Assembly (NCBI GenBank): GCA_958439205.1
Contig: OY288189.1
Location: forward strand, 3,425,001 to 3,489,000
Length of the DNA: 64,000 nt
Source: an uncultured Allorhizobium sp.
GTDB lineage: Bacteria; Pseudomonadota; Alphaproteobacteria; Rhizobiales; Rhizobiaceae
Direction: 5' to 3'
In this document: positions 56,599 to 64,000 of the stretch, in pieces
Numbering within the stretch: position 1 is the stretch's first letter
Layout of the letters: each line of letters begins with the position of its first letter
The notes under the pieces: generated by a model
What the model was told of the DNA's origin: nothing
The model's input: only the letters and a program-made list of their open reading frames with translations
The model's database searches: none
Made by a program: the position numbers and the translations under genes

Positions 56599-58191
56599 TC
56601 AGCCGGCCAGTTCGGCGGCGATGCGGTTTGCATCCTTGAGCGTCAGATAGGTGCGGTGACGCAGCGCTTCCTGTGGTGCCGGATGATCGGCGCGCATGTG
56701 TGCGCCGCGACTTTCCGTGCGCAGATAGGCGCCGACGGCAATCAGCTTGGCGGTCGCGACGATGTTGGAGAAGCGCACGCGCGGACGCTTGCGCTCAAGA
56801 CCGACCAGTTCGCGGATGAGAAGCTTCAGGCCCGCCTCGTCGCGGATGACGCCGGCATGGGCGCTCATCAATCCCCTCAGGGTCGAGAGTTCAGGACTGT
56901 CCTCGATCGTCACCAGATCGTCGTTTTCGCCTGCCGTCTTCGCCCATTCATAGAGTGCCGATTCCGGCAGCATGCCCTTGATCGAATCGGCGATGCGGCC
57001 GGCGAAGACCACGGCTTCGAGAAGCGAGTTGGAGGCCAGACGGTTTGCGCCATGCACCCCGCTGGACGTGACTTCGCCGGCGGCCCAGAGCCCGTCGAGC
57101 GAGGTCCGGCCATCCGCATCCACAAGCACGCCGCCCATGTGGTAATGCACGGCCGGGACGACCGGGATGGCTTGTGTTGCGGGATCGATGCCGGCCGCGA
57201 TGCAGGAGGCATAGACAGTCGGAAAACGCTTGGCGAAATCCTTGCCGACCGCCTTGGTGCAATCGAGGAAGGCGCCGCGGCCGGCTGATACTTCGGCGAA
57301 GACGCCGCGCGCGACGATATCGCGGGGGGCAAGTTCGGCGTCGGCATGCAGGTCGGTCATGAAGCGATGGCCGGCACGGTTGACGAGCACGGCACCGTCG
57401 CCCCGCAGTGCCTCGGTCGCGAGCGGCGCCGGATCCTGACCGATGTCGATGGCCGTCGGATGGAACTGGACGAATTCCGGATCCGCAATCATGGCACCGG
57501 CCTTGGCGGCCATGCCGACACCGGTCCCGCGCGCTTCCGTCGGATTGGTGGTCACCTGGTAGAGGTGGCCGACGCCGCCGGAGCAGAGCACGACGGCGCG
57601 GGCGGGAAAGGCGACACGCGTCTTCGACTGGCCGGCATCGGGCCTTGCAATGACGCCAGAGACGAAACGCCCCTCGGCGATCAGTTCCTCGACGACATAG
57701 CCTTCCATCACGCGGATCGAGGGCGTGCGGCGTACGGCGGAGATCAGCGCTTCCATGATCGCGCCGCCGGCCCGGTCACCGGCGACACGCACAATGCGCC
57801 GCTCGGAATGGGCCGCCTCGCGCGACAGCAACAGATGACCTTCGAGATCGCGGTCGAAGGGCACGCCATAGCCGAGCAGATCATGCACGCGGTCTGGCCC
57901 TTCGGAGATCATCAGCCGCGCCATCTTCTCCTCGACCAGCCCGGCACCGGCAACAACCGTATCGGCCAGATGTTTGTCGAAGCTGTCGCCGGGGCTCATG
58001 GCGGCTGCAATGCCGCCTTGCGCCCAAGCCGAAGACGCGCCCTGCCCGATCGGGGCGGCGGCCAAGACCGTGACGGGGCGCGGCGCCAGTTTCAGCGCGC
58101 AGAAGAGGCCGGCCAGGCCGCCACCGACGATGACGATATCGTCGATGCCCTGCCAGGATTGCGGCCGAATGGATTCAAGATTGGTTGGCAT
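56599..58191 (-). CDS. nadB: L-aspartate oxidase NadB
   Basis: This 530-residue flavoprotein oxidises aspartate to iminoaspartate, the substrate for NadA. The FAD-binding fold starts with [36 protein letters not shown], the covalent-flavin-class motif [11 protein letters not shown] and the C-terminal [20 protein letters not shown] region are all typical of the succinate dehydrogenase/aspartate oxidase family. It lies 26 bp downstream of nadA on the same strand. Confidence 0.97.
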   Translation of the reverse strand: MPTNLESIRPQSWQGIDDIVIVGGGLAGLFCALKLAPRPVTVLAAAPIGQGASSAWAQGGIAAAMSPGDSFDKHLADTVVAGAGLVEEKMARLMISEGPDRVHDLLGYGVPFDRDLEGHLLLSREAAHSERRIVRVAGDRAGGAIMEALISAVRRTPSIRVMEGYVVEELIAEGRFVSGVIARPDAGQSKTRVAFPARAVVLCSGGVGHLYQVTTNPTEARGTGVGMAAKAGAMIADPEFVQFHPTAIDIGQDPAPLATEALRGDGAVLVNRAGHRFMTDLHADAELAPRDIVARGVFAEVSAGRGAFLDCTKAVGKDFAKRFPTVYASCIAAGIDPATQAIPVVPAVHYHMGGVLVDADGRTSLDGLWAAGEVTSSGVHGANRLASNSLLEAVVFAGRIADSIKGMLPESALYEWAKTAGENDDLVTIEDSPELSTLRGLMSAHAGVIRDEAGLKLLIRELVGLERKRPRVRFSNIVATAKLIAVGAYLRTESRGAHMRADHPAPQEALRHRTYLTLKDANRIAAELAG

Positions 58192-58217
58192 TCAGCCCTC
58201 CCCGGCCGGCCGGTATT

Positions 58218-59288
58218 TCAATTCTTCAGATTGATCATCCGCTCTACGGCAAGCCGTGCGCGGCCCGCAATCGCAGGATCAACCGTCACTTCCTCGGTCA
58301 TGAAGAGCAGGCTGTCGAGGATCTTCGGCAGGGTGATGCGCTTCATATGCGGACAGAGGTTGCAGGGTTTCACGAAATCGACCTCGGGCACTTCGACCTG
58401 GATATTGGAGGCCATCGAGCATTCGGTGACGAGCAGAACGCGGGCCGGGCGCTTGGTCTTGACGTAGTCGATCATGCCCTTGGTCGAGCCGGCAAAGTCG
58501 GAGACTGCCAGCACGCTCGGATGGCATTCCGGATGGGCGACGATCTCGATGCGCGGATCGGCCCGCTTGTATTCCAGGAGTTCGTCGGCCGTGAAGCGCT
58601 CATGCACCTCGCAGTGGCCCTTCCAGGTGAGGATCTTCTTCGTCGTCTGGTTGGCGACGTTCATCGCCAGATATTCGTCGGGGATGCAGAGCACGGTGTC
58701 GCTGTCGAAGCTGTTGACCACGTCGACGGCGTTTGCCGAGGTGCAGCAGATGTCCGTCTCGGCCTTCACGTCGGCAGAGGTGTTCACATAAGTGACGACG
58801 GGCACGCCGGGATAGCGCTCGCGCAGCAGCCGGACATCGGCACCGGTGATCGATTCGGACAGCGAGCAGCCGGCGCGGCCATCGGGGATCAGCACGGTCT
58901 TTTGCGGATTGAGCAGCTTCGAGGTCTCGGCCATGAAATGCACACCGCACTGGACGATGATCTCGGCATCGACGCTGACGGCGTCGCGGGCGAGCTGCAG
59001 CGAATCGCCCTTGATGTCGGCGACGCAGTGGAAGATCTCCGGCGTCTGATAGTTATGCGCGAGAATAACGGCGCCGCGCTCCTTCTTCAGCCGGTTGATG
59101 GCATGGATGTAAGGCGCAAAGACCGGCCACTCGATCGCCGGGATGAAATCGCGGACACGCTCGTAGAGGTGCTCGGTCTCCTTGGCGACAGCGGGCGTGT
59201 AGGTCAGATCCGGGCGTTCCCAGACGCCGAAACGCTCGGCTGCGGTGCGAATCGCGGGGCGGGTTTGCGGCAGGTGCTGCGCTTCCAT
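58218..59288 (-). CDS. nadA: Quinolinate synthase NadA
   Basis: This 356-residue enzyme condenses iminoaspartate with dihydroxyacetone phosphate to quinolinate using a 4Fe-4S cluster. The three expected cysteines are in [10 protein letters not shown], the HPECHP motif and [10 protein letters not shown]. The motif [10 protein letters not shown] is family-typical. I chose the ATG at 59288 because GGAGGAG lies seven bases upstream; two further in-frame ATGs at 59294 and 59303 run into that site and towards the operator. It is first in the nadA-nadB-nadC operon. Confidence 0.97.
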   Translation of the reverse strand: MEAQHLPQTRPAIRTAAERFGVWERPDLTYTPAVAKETEHLYERVRDFIPAIEWPVFAPYIHAINRLKKERGAVILAHNYQTPEIFHCVADIKGDSLQLARDAVSVDAEIIVQCGVHFMAETSKLLNPQKTVLIPDGRAGCSLSESITGADVRLLRERYPGVPVVTYVNTSADVKAETDICCTSANAVDVVNSFDSDTVLCIPDEYLAMNVANQTTKKILTWKGHCEVHERFTADELLEYKRADPRIEIVAHPECHPSVLAVSDFAGSTKGMIDYVKTKRPARVLLVTECSMASNIQVEVPEVDFVKPCNLCPHMKRITLPKILDSLLFMTEEVTVDPAIAGRARLAVERMINLKN

Positions 59289-59305
59289 GGCCATCTCCTC
59301 CATTG

Positions 59306-59328
59306 ATTATGCTCAAGTCGAGCATAAT
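59306..59328. promoter_or_regulatory. Candidate NadQ operator upstream of nadA
   Basis: ATTATGCTC (59306-59314) and GAGCATAAT (59320-59328) are perfect inverted repeats separated by 5 bases. The site lies 18 bp upstream of the chosen nadA start, where a repressor would block RNA polymerase or early elongation. A nadQ gene is encoded in the same window. Assignment to NadQ is inferred from position and symmetry. Confidence 0.7.
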
Positions 59329-59517
59329 AAGCGCCAAAGAAAACCGGCGGGTGCCGGTATTCCGGATTTAAGAAGTTTCGCCCGCGATTGCAAGAGGTCG
59401 CTGCCGCACGCGCGGTGGAGCAGGCCCGCAGGTTTACGTAACGTGACGTACGAAGCTTCCCCAAAGCGATAAATGGTTTAGGTTGTCCCCAATCTTGCAA
59501 GGTGCAGCGGTGGTCGC

Positions 59518-62500
59518 ATGTTCGAATTGTTACTGTTGATTTTTATCGGCGTTCTTTTTTTCATGCACAGGGGATCGGCGGAGAGGATCGATCGACTGGA
59601 AAACGAACTGCGGAGTGTCCGGGAGAAGCTCCTGCGACTGGGCGACCCGTCTCCCGCCAAGGCAGCGTCGAGCGAAACTCAAAAGGCCGCCAGTGCCGCG
59701 GTGGTGCCGATAGAACCGGCATTGCCCGCCGCTCCGTGGATCAAGGCTGAGGCGCCTGAAGCCAAAAATGAAGAGGTAGAGGAAGCTCAACCTCTCACGC
59801 AGTCGGTATCGGACATGCCCGAAGAAGCGGCGAGCCCGACCGCTTCGGTCAGCCTGGCCGAGGCAGCAGCCCCGACGGAGGCGGCTGCCGCAGTAAGCTC
59901 AGCGGAGGCAGCAAAGCCGAGCGAGACTATTGTGCCCCGTATCTCAAAGACGGCTCCTCCTGCCTCCGAAAATCTGGAGAATCTGCTCGGGGCTCGCTGG
60001 GCGGTCTGGGCCGGTGGTCTAGCGCTGGCACTTGGCGGCGTTTTTCTCGTGCGCTATTCGATCGAAAGCGGCCTTCTCGGCCCCGGAGTGCGGCTGACGC
60101 TTGCCGCCCTCTTCGGCTTCGCGCTGGTCGCCGTTGGTGAACTCATCCGCCGCAAGGCGCTGCCAAAAGCAGAGGCGCTGTATGCCAATGCCATGGTGCC
60201 AGGCATACTAACGGCCGCAGGCGCCGTCACGCTGTTCGGTGCGATCTATGCCGCCCATGGAATCTACCAGTTCATCGGGCCGACGCTTGCCTTCACCTTG
60301 CTCGGACTCACCGCCTTCGGCGTGCTCGGCCTCTCCCTCCTGCATGGCCAAACGCTGGCTGGGCTGGGGCTTGCAGGATCAATGGTAACGCCGCTGCTTA
60401 TCTCAGCAACCTCGCCGAACCTCTGGACTTTGTTCATCTATCTAACCGTTGCACAGGTGACGACGTCCATCGCGGCTCGCCTCAAGGGCTGGCTTATCGT
60501 TCCGGCCGTGGCACAGGCTCTGCTCGGGGGCTGGGCACTTCTGGCCCTTCTTGAAGTCAATGACATCACGCCGATCGCACTGTCGCTCATGGCAATGATC
60601 GCCGCCTGGATGCTGATCTGGCCGGGCGCGACAGAGGATGACCCGGCAGATCCTGCCACACCGCTGTCTGTTCAGGCACTCGGAAAACGCATGGAATCCG
60701 GTCCAATCGGGCTCGACTTCACGCTGTCTCTTGCCGTGATGCTGCCTGCTATCAGCATGCTCGACCGCAACCTGACAGATCTCCTCCCGCTCTTTGGTTT
60801 TGCGGCACTGATCGCAGCGCTTGCGGCTGCGGGCAGTGCGCGACACGGTGCCTTTTGGCCAAGCGCGATTGCAGGCGTCGGAGCGCTGCTGGGAGCGATC
60901 GTCGAAACCGGAATGATTGGGCAGGCTCAAGCCTTCCTGTTCGGCTGGGACATGTATGCCACAAGCCTGCCGGCGCTCGACGTGACCGCGATGTATATGC
61001 TGCTCGGCCTTGCCTCCGTCATGCTGTTTATCGGCCTTGCCCAGATCCGCCGGCGGTTCACCGAAGACCCACTCTTCTCGACTGTCTGGGCCGTGATTGC
61101 GGCGGCTCTGCCGGTGCTGCTTGCCACAATCAGCTTCGTTTTCTACGGCATTTATGCCCGCGACTGGCTGCACGGGCTGTTTGCCACCGGCCTCGGCGCA
61201 GTGCTGCTCGCGGCCTGCGAGTTCCTCGACCGCAAGGCGGCTATGCCCGCCTTCCGGCGCGGCATCGATGCGCTGCTTGCTGGCAGTTTCGCCGCCTTTG
61301 CACTCGCGCTGCATACGCTCACCGACGGCGTGGTCACGACGATCCTACTCGCGCTCCTCGGCTTTGCCTATCTGATGGCAACCCGCAAGCGGCGCTGGAG
61401 TGGGCTGCCGTGGATCATGGTCGTGTCGCTTGCCGGTGTGCTGTTCCGGATCGGCTGGGATCCGACGCTGGTTGGATCAGATGCGCTTTGGCGCACGCCC
61501 GTCTTCAACCAGTTGCTGCCCGGCTACGGCATCCCGGCGCTGCTCGCCCTCTATGGGGCCTATGAGATGCGCCATTGGCCGGGTGAGCGGGTCCGCAATG
61601 CGCTGCAGGGCCTTGCCAGCCTTTTCGGCCTGCTGACCATCGCGATCCTGGTCCGCCATGCAATGAACGGCGGCGTGCTGGATTCCACCGTGCCGACACT
61701 TAGCGAGCAATCGATTTACACGCTTCTGGTTATCGGCCTCTCGGGCATCCTGATGACGCTGGATCTGAAATCACCTAGCCCTACTTTCCGCTATGGATCG
61801 ATGGTGGCCGGTGCTTTGGCGATACTGCAGACGGTCAGCCTGCATCTCGTGGCGCTCAACCCCTTCTTCAGCGGCGAAAGCACGGGGTCGTGGCCCCTGA
61901 TCAACCTCTTGCTGATCGGTTATCTGCTGCCGGCCATCGGTTATGGTGGCCTTGCCTACTATGCCAGAGACAAGCGCCCGCAGCCCTATGTCATGCTGCT
62001 GGCGCTTTCGAGCGCGGCGCTGGGGTTCGCATGGGTCACGCTCACGGTCCGGCGCTACTGGCAAGGCGAATTCATCTCCTACTGGAAGGGCTTCGAGCAG
62101 GCCGAGATCTATAGCTATCCGGTTGCGTGGCTGGCCATCGGCGTCGCTCTTCTGGCCATCGGTTCGCGGTTCGAGGCCCGGCATCTGCGCCCCTGGAGCA
62201 GCCTGCCATGGATCTCGGTCGCGTCGCTTGCCGGCGTTCTGATCCTGATCGCTTGGGATCCGACGCTGGTCGGATCGGAAGCCCTGTGGCGCACACCGGT
62301 CTTCAACCAGTTGCTGCCCGGCTACGGCATCCCGACCCTTCTGGCAATTTATGGGGCTTACGAGATGCGCAACTGGTCGGACCTGCGCGCCCGCTACGCC
62401 CTGCAGGGGCTGGCCAGCCTTCTCAGCCTGCTCACCATCGCCATTCTGGTGCGCCATGCGATGAATGGCGGCGTGCTTGATTCGTCGACGCCGACACTCG

Positions 62501-63195
62501 GGGAGCAGTCGATCTACACGCTGCTGGTCGTCGGGCTCTCGGGCATCCTGATGACGCTTGATTTGAAATCGCCGAGCCCCGTCTTCCGCTATGGCTCGAT
62601 GGTGGCAGGCGGGATGGCCATCGCCCAGACGGTCAGCCTGCATCTCGGCGCGCTCAATCCCTATTTCACCGGCGAGAGCACCGGTAGCTGGCCGCTGATT
62701 AACCTGCTGCTAATCGGCTATCTGCTGCCCGGCCTCGCCTATGCCGGCCTCGCCTTTTATGCCCGTGACAAGCGGCCCCTGCCCTATGTCGTGCTGCTGG
62801 CGCTTTCCGGTGCGGTGCTCGGCTTTGCCTGGGTCACGCTTTCGGTACGGCGCTTCTGGCAGGGCGAATTCATTGCCTACTGGAAGGGTTTCGAGCAGGC
62901 GGAGACCTATAGCTACTCGGTCGCCTGGCTCGCGATCGGCGTCGGGCTGCTCGTGCTCGGTTCACGCTTCGATGCCAGAAGCCTGCGCATCGCGTCGGCG
63001 GTCATCGTCATCGTGACGGTCGCCAAGGTCTTCCTGATCGACATGGCCAATCTCGAAGGCGTGCTGCGTGCGCTCTCCTTCATCGGCCTCGGCTTCGTGC
63101 TGATCGGCATCGGACTCTTCTATCAGAAGATCCTGAGCGGCAAGTCCGGCAGATCACCAGCCGTGGACGAGGACGAGGCACCGACGGGGATCTGA
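59518..63195 (+). CDS. Giant DUF2339 membrane protein with an internal tandem duplication
   Basis: This 1225-residue protein has an N-terminal membrane anchor, a coiled-coil segment (SAERIDRLENELRSVREKLL) and an Ala/Glu-rich linker to about residue 140. Then follow more than twenty hydrophobic helices of the DUF2339 type, beginning with LLGARWAVWAGGLALALGG. Residues about 627-892 and 893-1158 are near-copies (both contain WDPTLVGS, RTPVFNQLLPGYGIP, LVRHAMNGGVLD and DLKSPSP). The copies are offset by exactly 798 bp. I recall DUF2339 proteins as usually several hundred residues shorter, so the duplication explains the extra length. Function unknown. Confidence 0.9.
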   Translation: MFELLLLIFIGVLFFMHRGSAERIDRLENELRSVREKLLRLGDPSPAKAASSETQKAASAAVVPIEPALPAAPWIKAEAPEAKNEEVEEAQPLTQSVSDMPEEAASPTASVSLAEAAAPTEAAAAVSSAEAAKPSETIVPRISKTAPPASENLENLLGARWAVWAGGLALALGGVFLVRYSIESGLLGPGVRLTLAALFGFALVAVGELIRRKALPKAEALYANAMVPGILTAAGAVTLFGAIYAAHGIYQFIGPTLAFTLLGLTAFGVLGLSLLHGQTLAGLGLAGSMVTPLLISATSPNLWTLFIYLTVAQVTTSIAARLKGWLIVPAVAQALLGGWALLALLEVNDITPIALSLMAMIAAWMLIWPGATEDDPADPATPLSVQALGKRMESGPIGLDFTLSLAVMLPAISMLDRNLTDLLPLFGFAALIAALAAAGSARHGAFWPSAIAGVGALLGAIVETGMIGQAQAFLFGWDMYATSLPALDVTAMYMLLGLASVMLFIGLAQIRRRFTEDPLFSTVWAVIAAALPVLLATISFVFYGIYARDWLHGLFATGLGAVLLAACEFLDRKAAMPAFRRGIDALLAGSFAAFALALHTLTDGVVTTILLALLGFAYLMATRKRRWSGLPWIMVVSLAGVLFRIGWDPTLVGSDALWRTPVFNQLLPGYGIPALLALYGAYEMRHWPGERVRNALQGLASLFGLLTIAILVRHAMNGGVLDSTVPTLSEQSIYTLLVIGLSGILMTLDLKSPSPTFRYGSMVAGALAILQTVSLHLVALNPFFSGESTGSWPLINLLLIGYLLPAIGYGGLAYYARDKRPQPYVMLLALSSAALGFAWVTLTVRRYWQGEFISYWKGFEQAEIYSYPVAWLAIGVALLAIGSRFEARHLRPWSSLPWISVASLAGVLILIAWDPTLVGSEALWRTPVFNQLLPGYGIPTLLAIYGAYEMRNWSDLRARYALQGLASLLSLLTIAILVRHAMNGGVLDSSTPTLGEQSIYTLLVVGLSGILMTLDLKSPSPVFRYGSMVAGGMAIAQTVSLHLGALNPYFTGESTGSWPLINLLLIGYLLPGLAYAGLAFYARDKRPLPYVVLLALSGAVLGFAWVTLSVRRFWQGEFIAYWKGFEQAETYSYSVAWLAIGVGLLVLGSRFDARSLRIASAVIVIVTVAKVFLIDMANLEGVLRALSFIGLGFVLIGIGLFYQKILSGKSGRSPAVDEDEAPTGI
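61396..62991 (+). repeat. In-frame tandem duplication, two units of 798 bp
   Basis: Unit 1 is about 61396-62193 and unit 2 about 62194-62991. A run of 36 identical bases occurs at 61501-61536 and again at 62299-62334, exactly 798 bp apart. By eye the units are very similar at both base and residue level, with mostly third-codon-position changes, so both copies appear to be under selection for sequence. Confidence 0.92.
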
Positions 63196-63261
63196 TCAAG
63201 GGCGGTTGAACAGGGAGCGCTCGCAAGGCTAGATGCGGCCAGCCGAAACGGGGACTGAAAC

Positions 63262-63915
63262 TTGACCGCCCTTCTCACCGCCGCAGATTTTGCCCCTCAG
63301 GAGGCGCTCGCCGCCGATCTCCTCGACCATGCGACCGAGGGGGATGATGGCTCGCACGACCTCGCCCATATCCACCGCGTCTTCAAGAATGCGCTGAAGA
63401 TCCAGGCAGGCGAAGGCGGCGATCCTCAAATCCTCGCAGCTGCCGTGCTGCTGCATGACTGCGTCGCCGTCGAGAAGAGCTCGCCGCTCCGGTCGCAGGC
63501 TTCACGGCTTGCGGCAGAGAAAGCGAGCGGCATCCTTGCCGGGCTCGGCTGGCCCGAGGAGAAGATTGCTGCGGTTGCGCATGCGATCCTGACGCACAGC
63601 TTTTCCGCCAATATCCGGCCGGAAACGCTGGAAGCGAAGATGTTGCAGGATGCCGACCGGCTGGATGCGATCGGCATGGTCGGTGTGGCCCGCTGCTTCT
63701 ACATCGCCGGCCGCATGGGCTCCGGGCTCTATCATCCCGCCGATCCGAGCGCCGAGCATCGGCCACTCGACGACCGGTCTTATGCCATCGACCACTTCCC
63801 GGCGAAGCTGCTAAAACTTTCCGACGGTTTCCAGACCGAGACGGGTGCCACGCTCGCAAAAGAACGGCACGAGCGCCTCTCCATTTTCCTCTCCCTTTTC
63901 CGCGACGAAATCTGA
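63262..63915 (+). CDS. HD-domain phosphohydrolase
   Basis: This 217-residue protein has an HD metal site: HDLAHIHRVFKNA, VLLHDCVAVEK and MLQDADRLDAIGM supply His, His-Asp and Asp. It resembles YedJ-type HD hydrolases. The start is a TTG at 63262 with GGGGAC upstream. The substrate is unknown, though nucleotides are likely. It ends 9 bp before the MOSC gene, suggesting a shared transcript. Confidence 0.88.
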   Translation: MTALLTAADFAPQEALAADLLDHATEGDDGSHDLAHIHRVFKNALKIQAGEGGDPQILAAAVLLHDCVAVEKSSPLRSQASRLAAEKASGILAGLGWPEEKIAAVAHAILTHSFSANIRPETLEAKMLQDADRLDAIGMVGVARCFYIAGRMGSGLYHPADPSAEHRPLDDRSYAIDHFPAKLLKLSDGFQTETGATLAKERHERLSIFLSLFRDEI

Positions 63916-63924
63916 AGGTGCGGC

Positions 63925-64000
63925 ATGCAGATCACTGACCTCTTCATCTATCCGTTCAAGAGCGCCCGCGGCATTGCGCTGCCGCAGGCGCGTATTGATG
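63925..64000 (+). CDS. MOSC-domain protein, N-terminal part (truncated by window edge)
   Basis: Twenty-five residues are visible after the ATG at 63925, reading MQITDLFIYPFKSARG then IALPQARID. This is the N-terminal beta-barrel start of MOSC proteins, which are related to molybdenum-cofactor sulfurases and mARC-type reductases. The catalytic cysteine region lies outside the window, so only the family is proposed. Confidence 0.75.
   Translation, partial: MQITDLFIYPFKSARGIALPQARID

Overview
The window is a stretch of core chromosome from an alphaproteobacterium of the order Hyphomicrobiales, most likely family Rhizobiaceae (Rhizobium, Agrobacterium, Ciceribacter or Pseudorhizobium relatives). 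The grounds are the high GC content, the dense ATGA-coupled operons, several gene orders I know from rhizobia (surA-pdxA-rsmA, fabD-fabG-acpP-fabF-mltG-yicC-gmk, rpsF-rpsR-DUF2232-rplI-dnaB-alr-radA-cvpA-purF, psd-pssA), the choline-sulfate cluster and the alphaproteobacterial NAD regulator NadQ. I see no rRNA, tRNA, CRISPR array, prophage or insertion sequence. The only mobile-type or toxin-like gene pair is a parDE module.

Layout. 1-2261: end of a SurA-like isomerase, pdxA and rsmA. 2281-4485: a chemoreceptor with a nitrate/nitrite-type sensor domain. 4609-8113: choline-sulfate uptake and cleavage (LysR regulator, choX, betC). 8173-14761: a minus-strand block for nucleotide, cell-wall and fatty-acid synthesis (gmk, yicC, mltG, fabF, acpP, fabG, fabD). 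14971-18318: an unrecognised protein, an aldo/keto reductase and a cation/calcium exchanger. 18398-22867: ribosomal proteins S6, S18 and L9, plus dnaB. 22909-24842: AzlCD-type amino-acid exporter and an AraC regulator. 24927-31307: alr, parDE, radA, cvpA, purF and an SDR oxidoreductase. 31361-33493: an EamA transporter and a diguanylate cyclase. 33794-40569: cysS, two GFA proteins, prolyl iminopeptidase, citramalate synthase, RarD and a LOG-family protein. 40727-47921: a LysM envelope protein, an Atm1-type ABC exporter, a second diguanylate cyclase, and psd-pssA for phosphatidylethanolamine synthesis. 48108-54180: a 47-residue protein, an SRAP DNA-crosslink protein, Nudix hydrolase, small unknown proteins, then the coupled run ygfZ-HD-phosphatase-nadQ. 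54239-59288: MscS channel, a small unknown protein and nadA-nadB-nadC read leftward. 59518-64000: a giant DUF2339 membrane protein, an HD hydrolase and the start of a MOSC protein.

How the parts connect. The nad genes form a self-contained regulatory circuit: nadQ encodes the Nudix-type NAD regulator, and a perfect 9-bp inverted repeat sits directly upstream of nadA as its likely operator. NadA needs a 4Fe-4S cluster, and the folate-dependent Fe-S maintenance protein YgfZ is encoded in the same transcription unit as nadQ. Cell-envelope functions recur: fatty-acid synthesis, MltG, alanine racemase, phospholipid synthesis and the LysM protein.

The most unusual items are a 798-bp in-frame tandem duplication inside the DUF2339 gene, a LysM protein with two pairs of duplicated domains, the NadQ operator candidate, a choline-sulfate cluster with a binding protein but no permease, and several perfect palindromes in intergenic DNA (12890-12973, 30451-30548, 37243-37280, 55576-55593). 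Nothing here clearly amounts to a wholly new multi-gene system.
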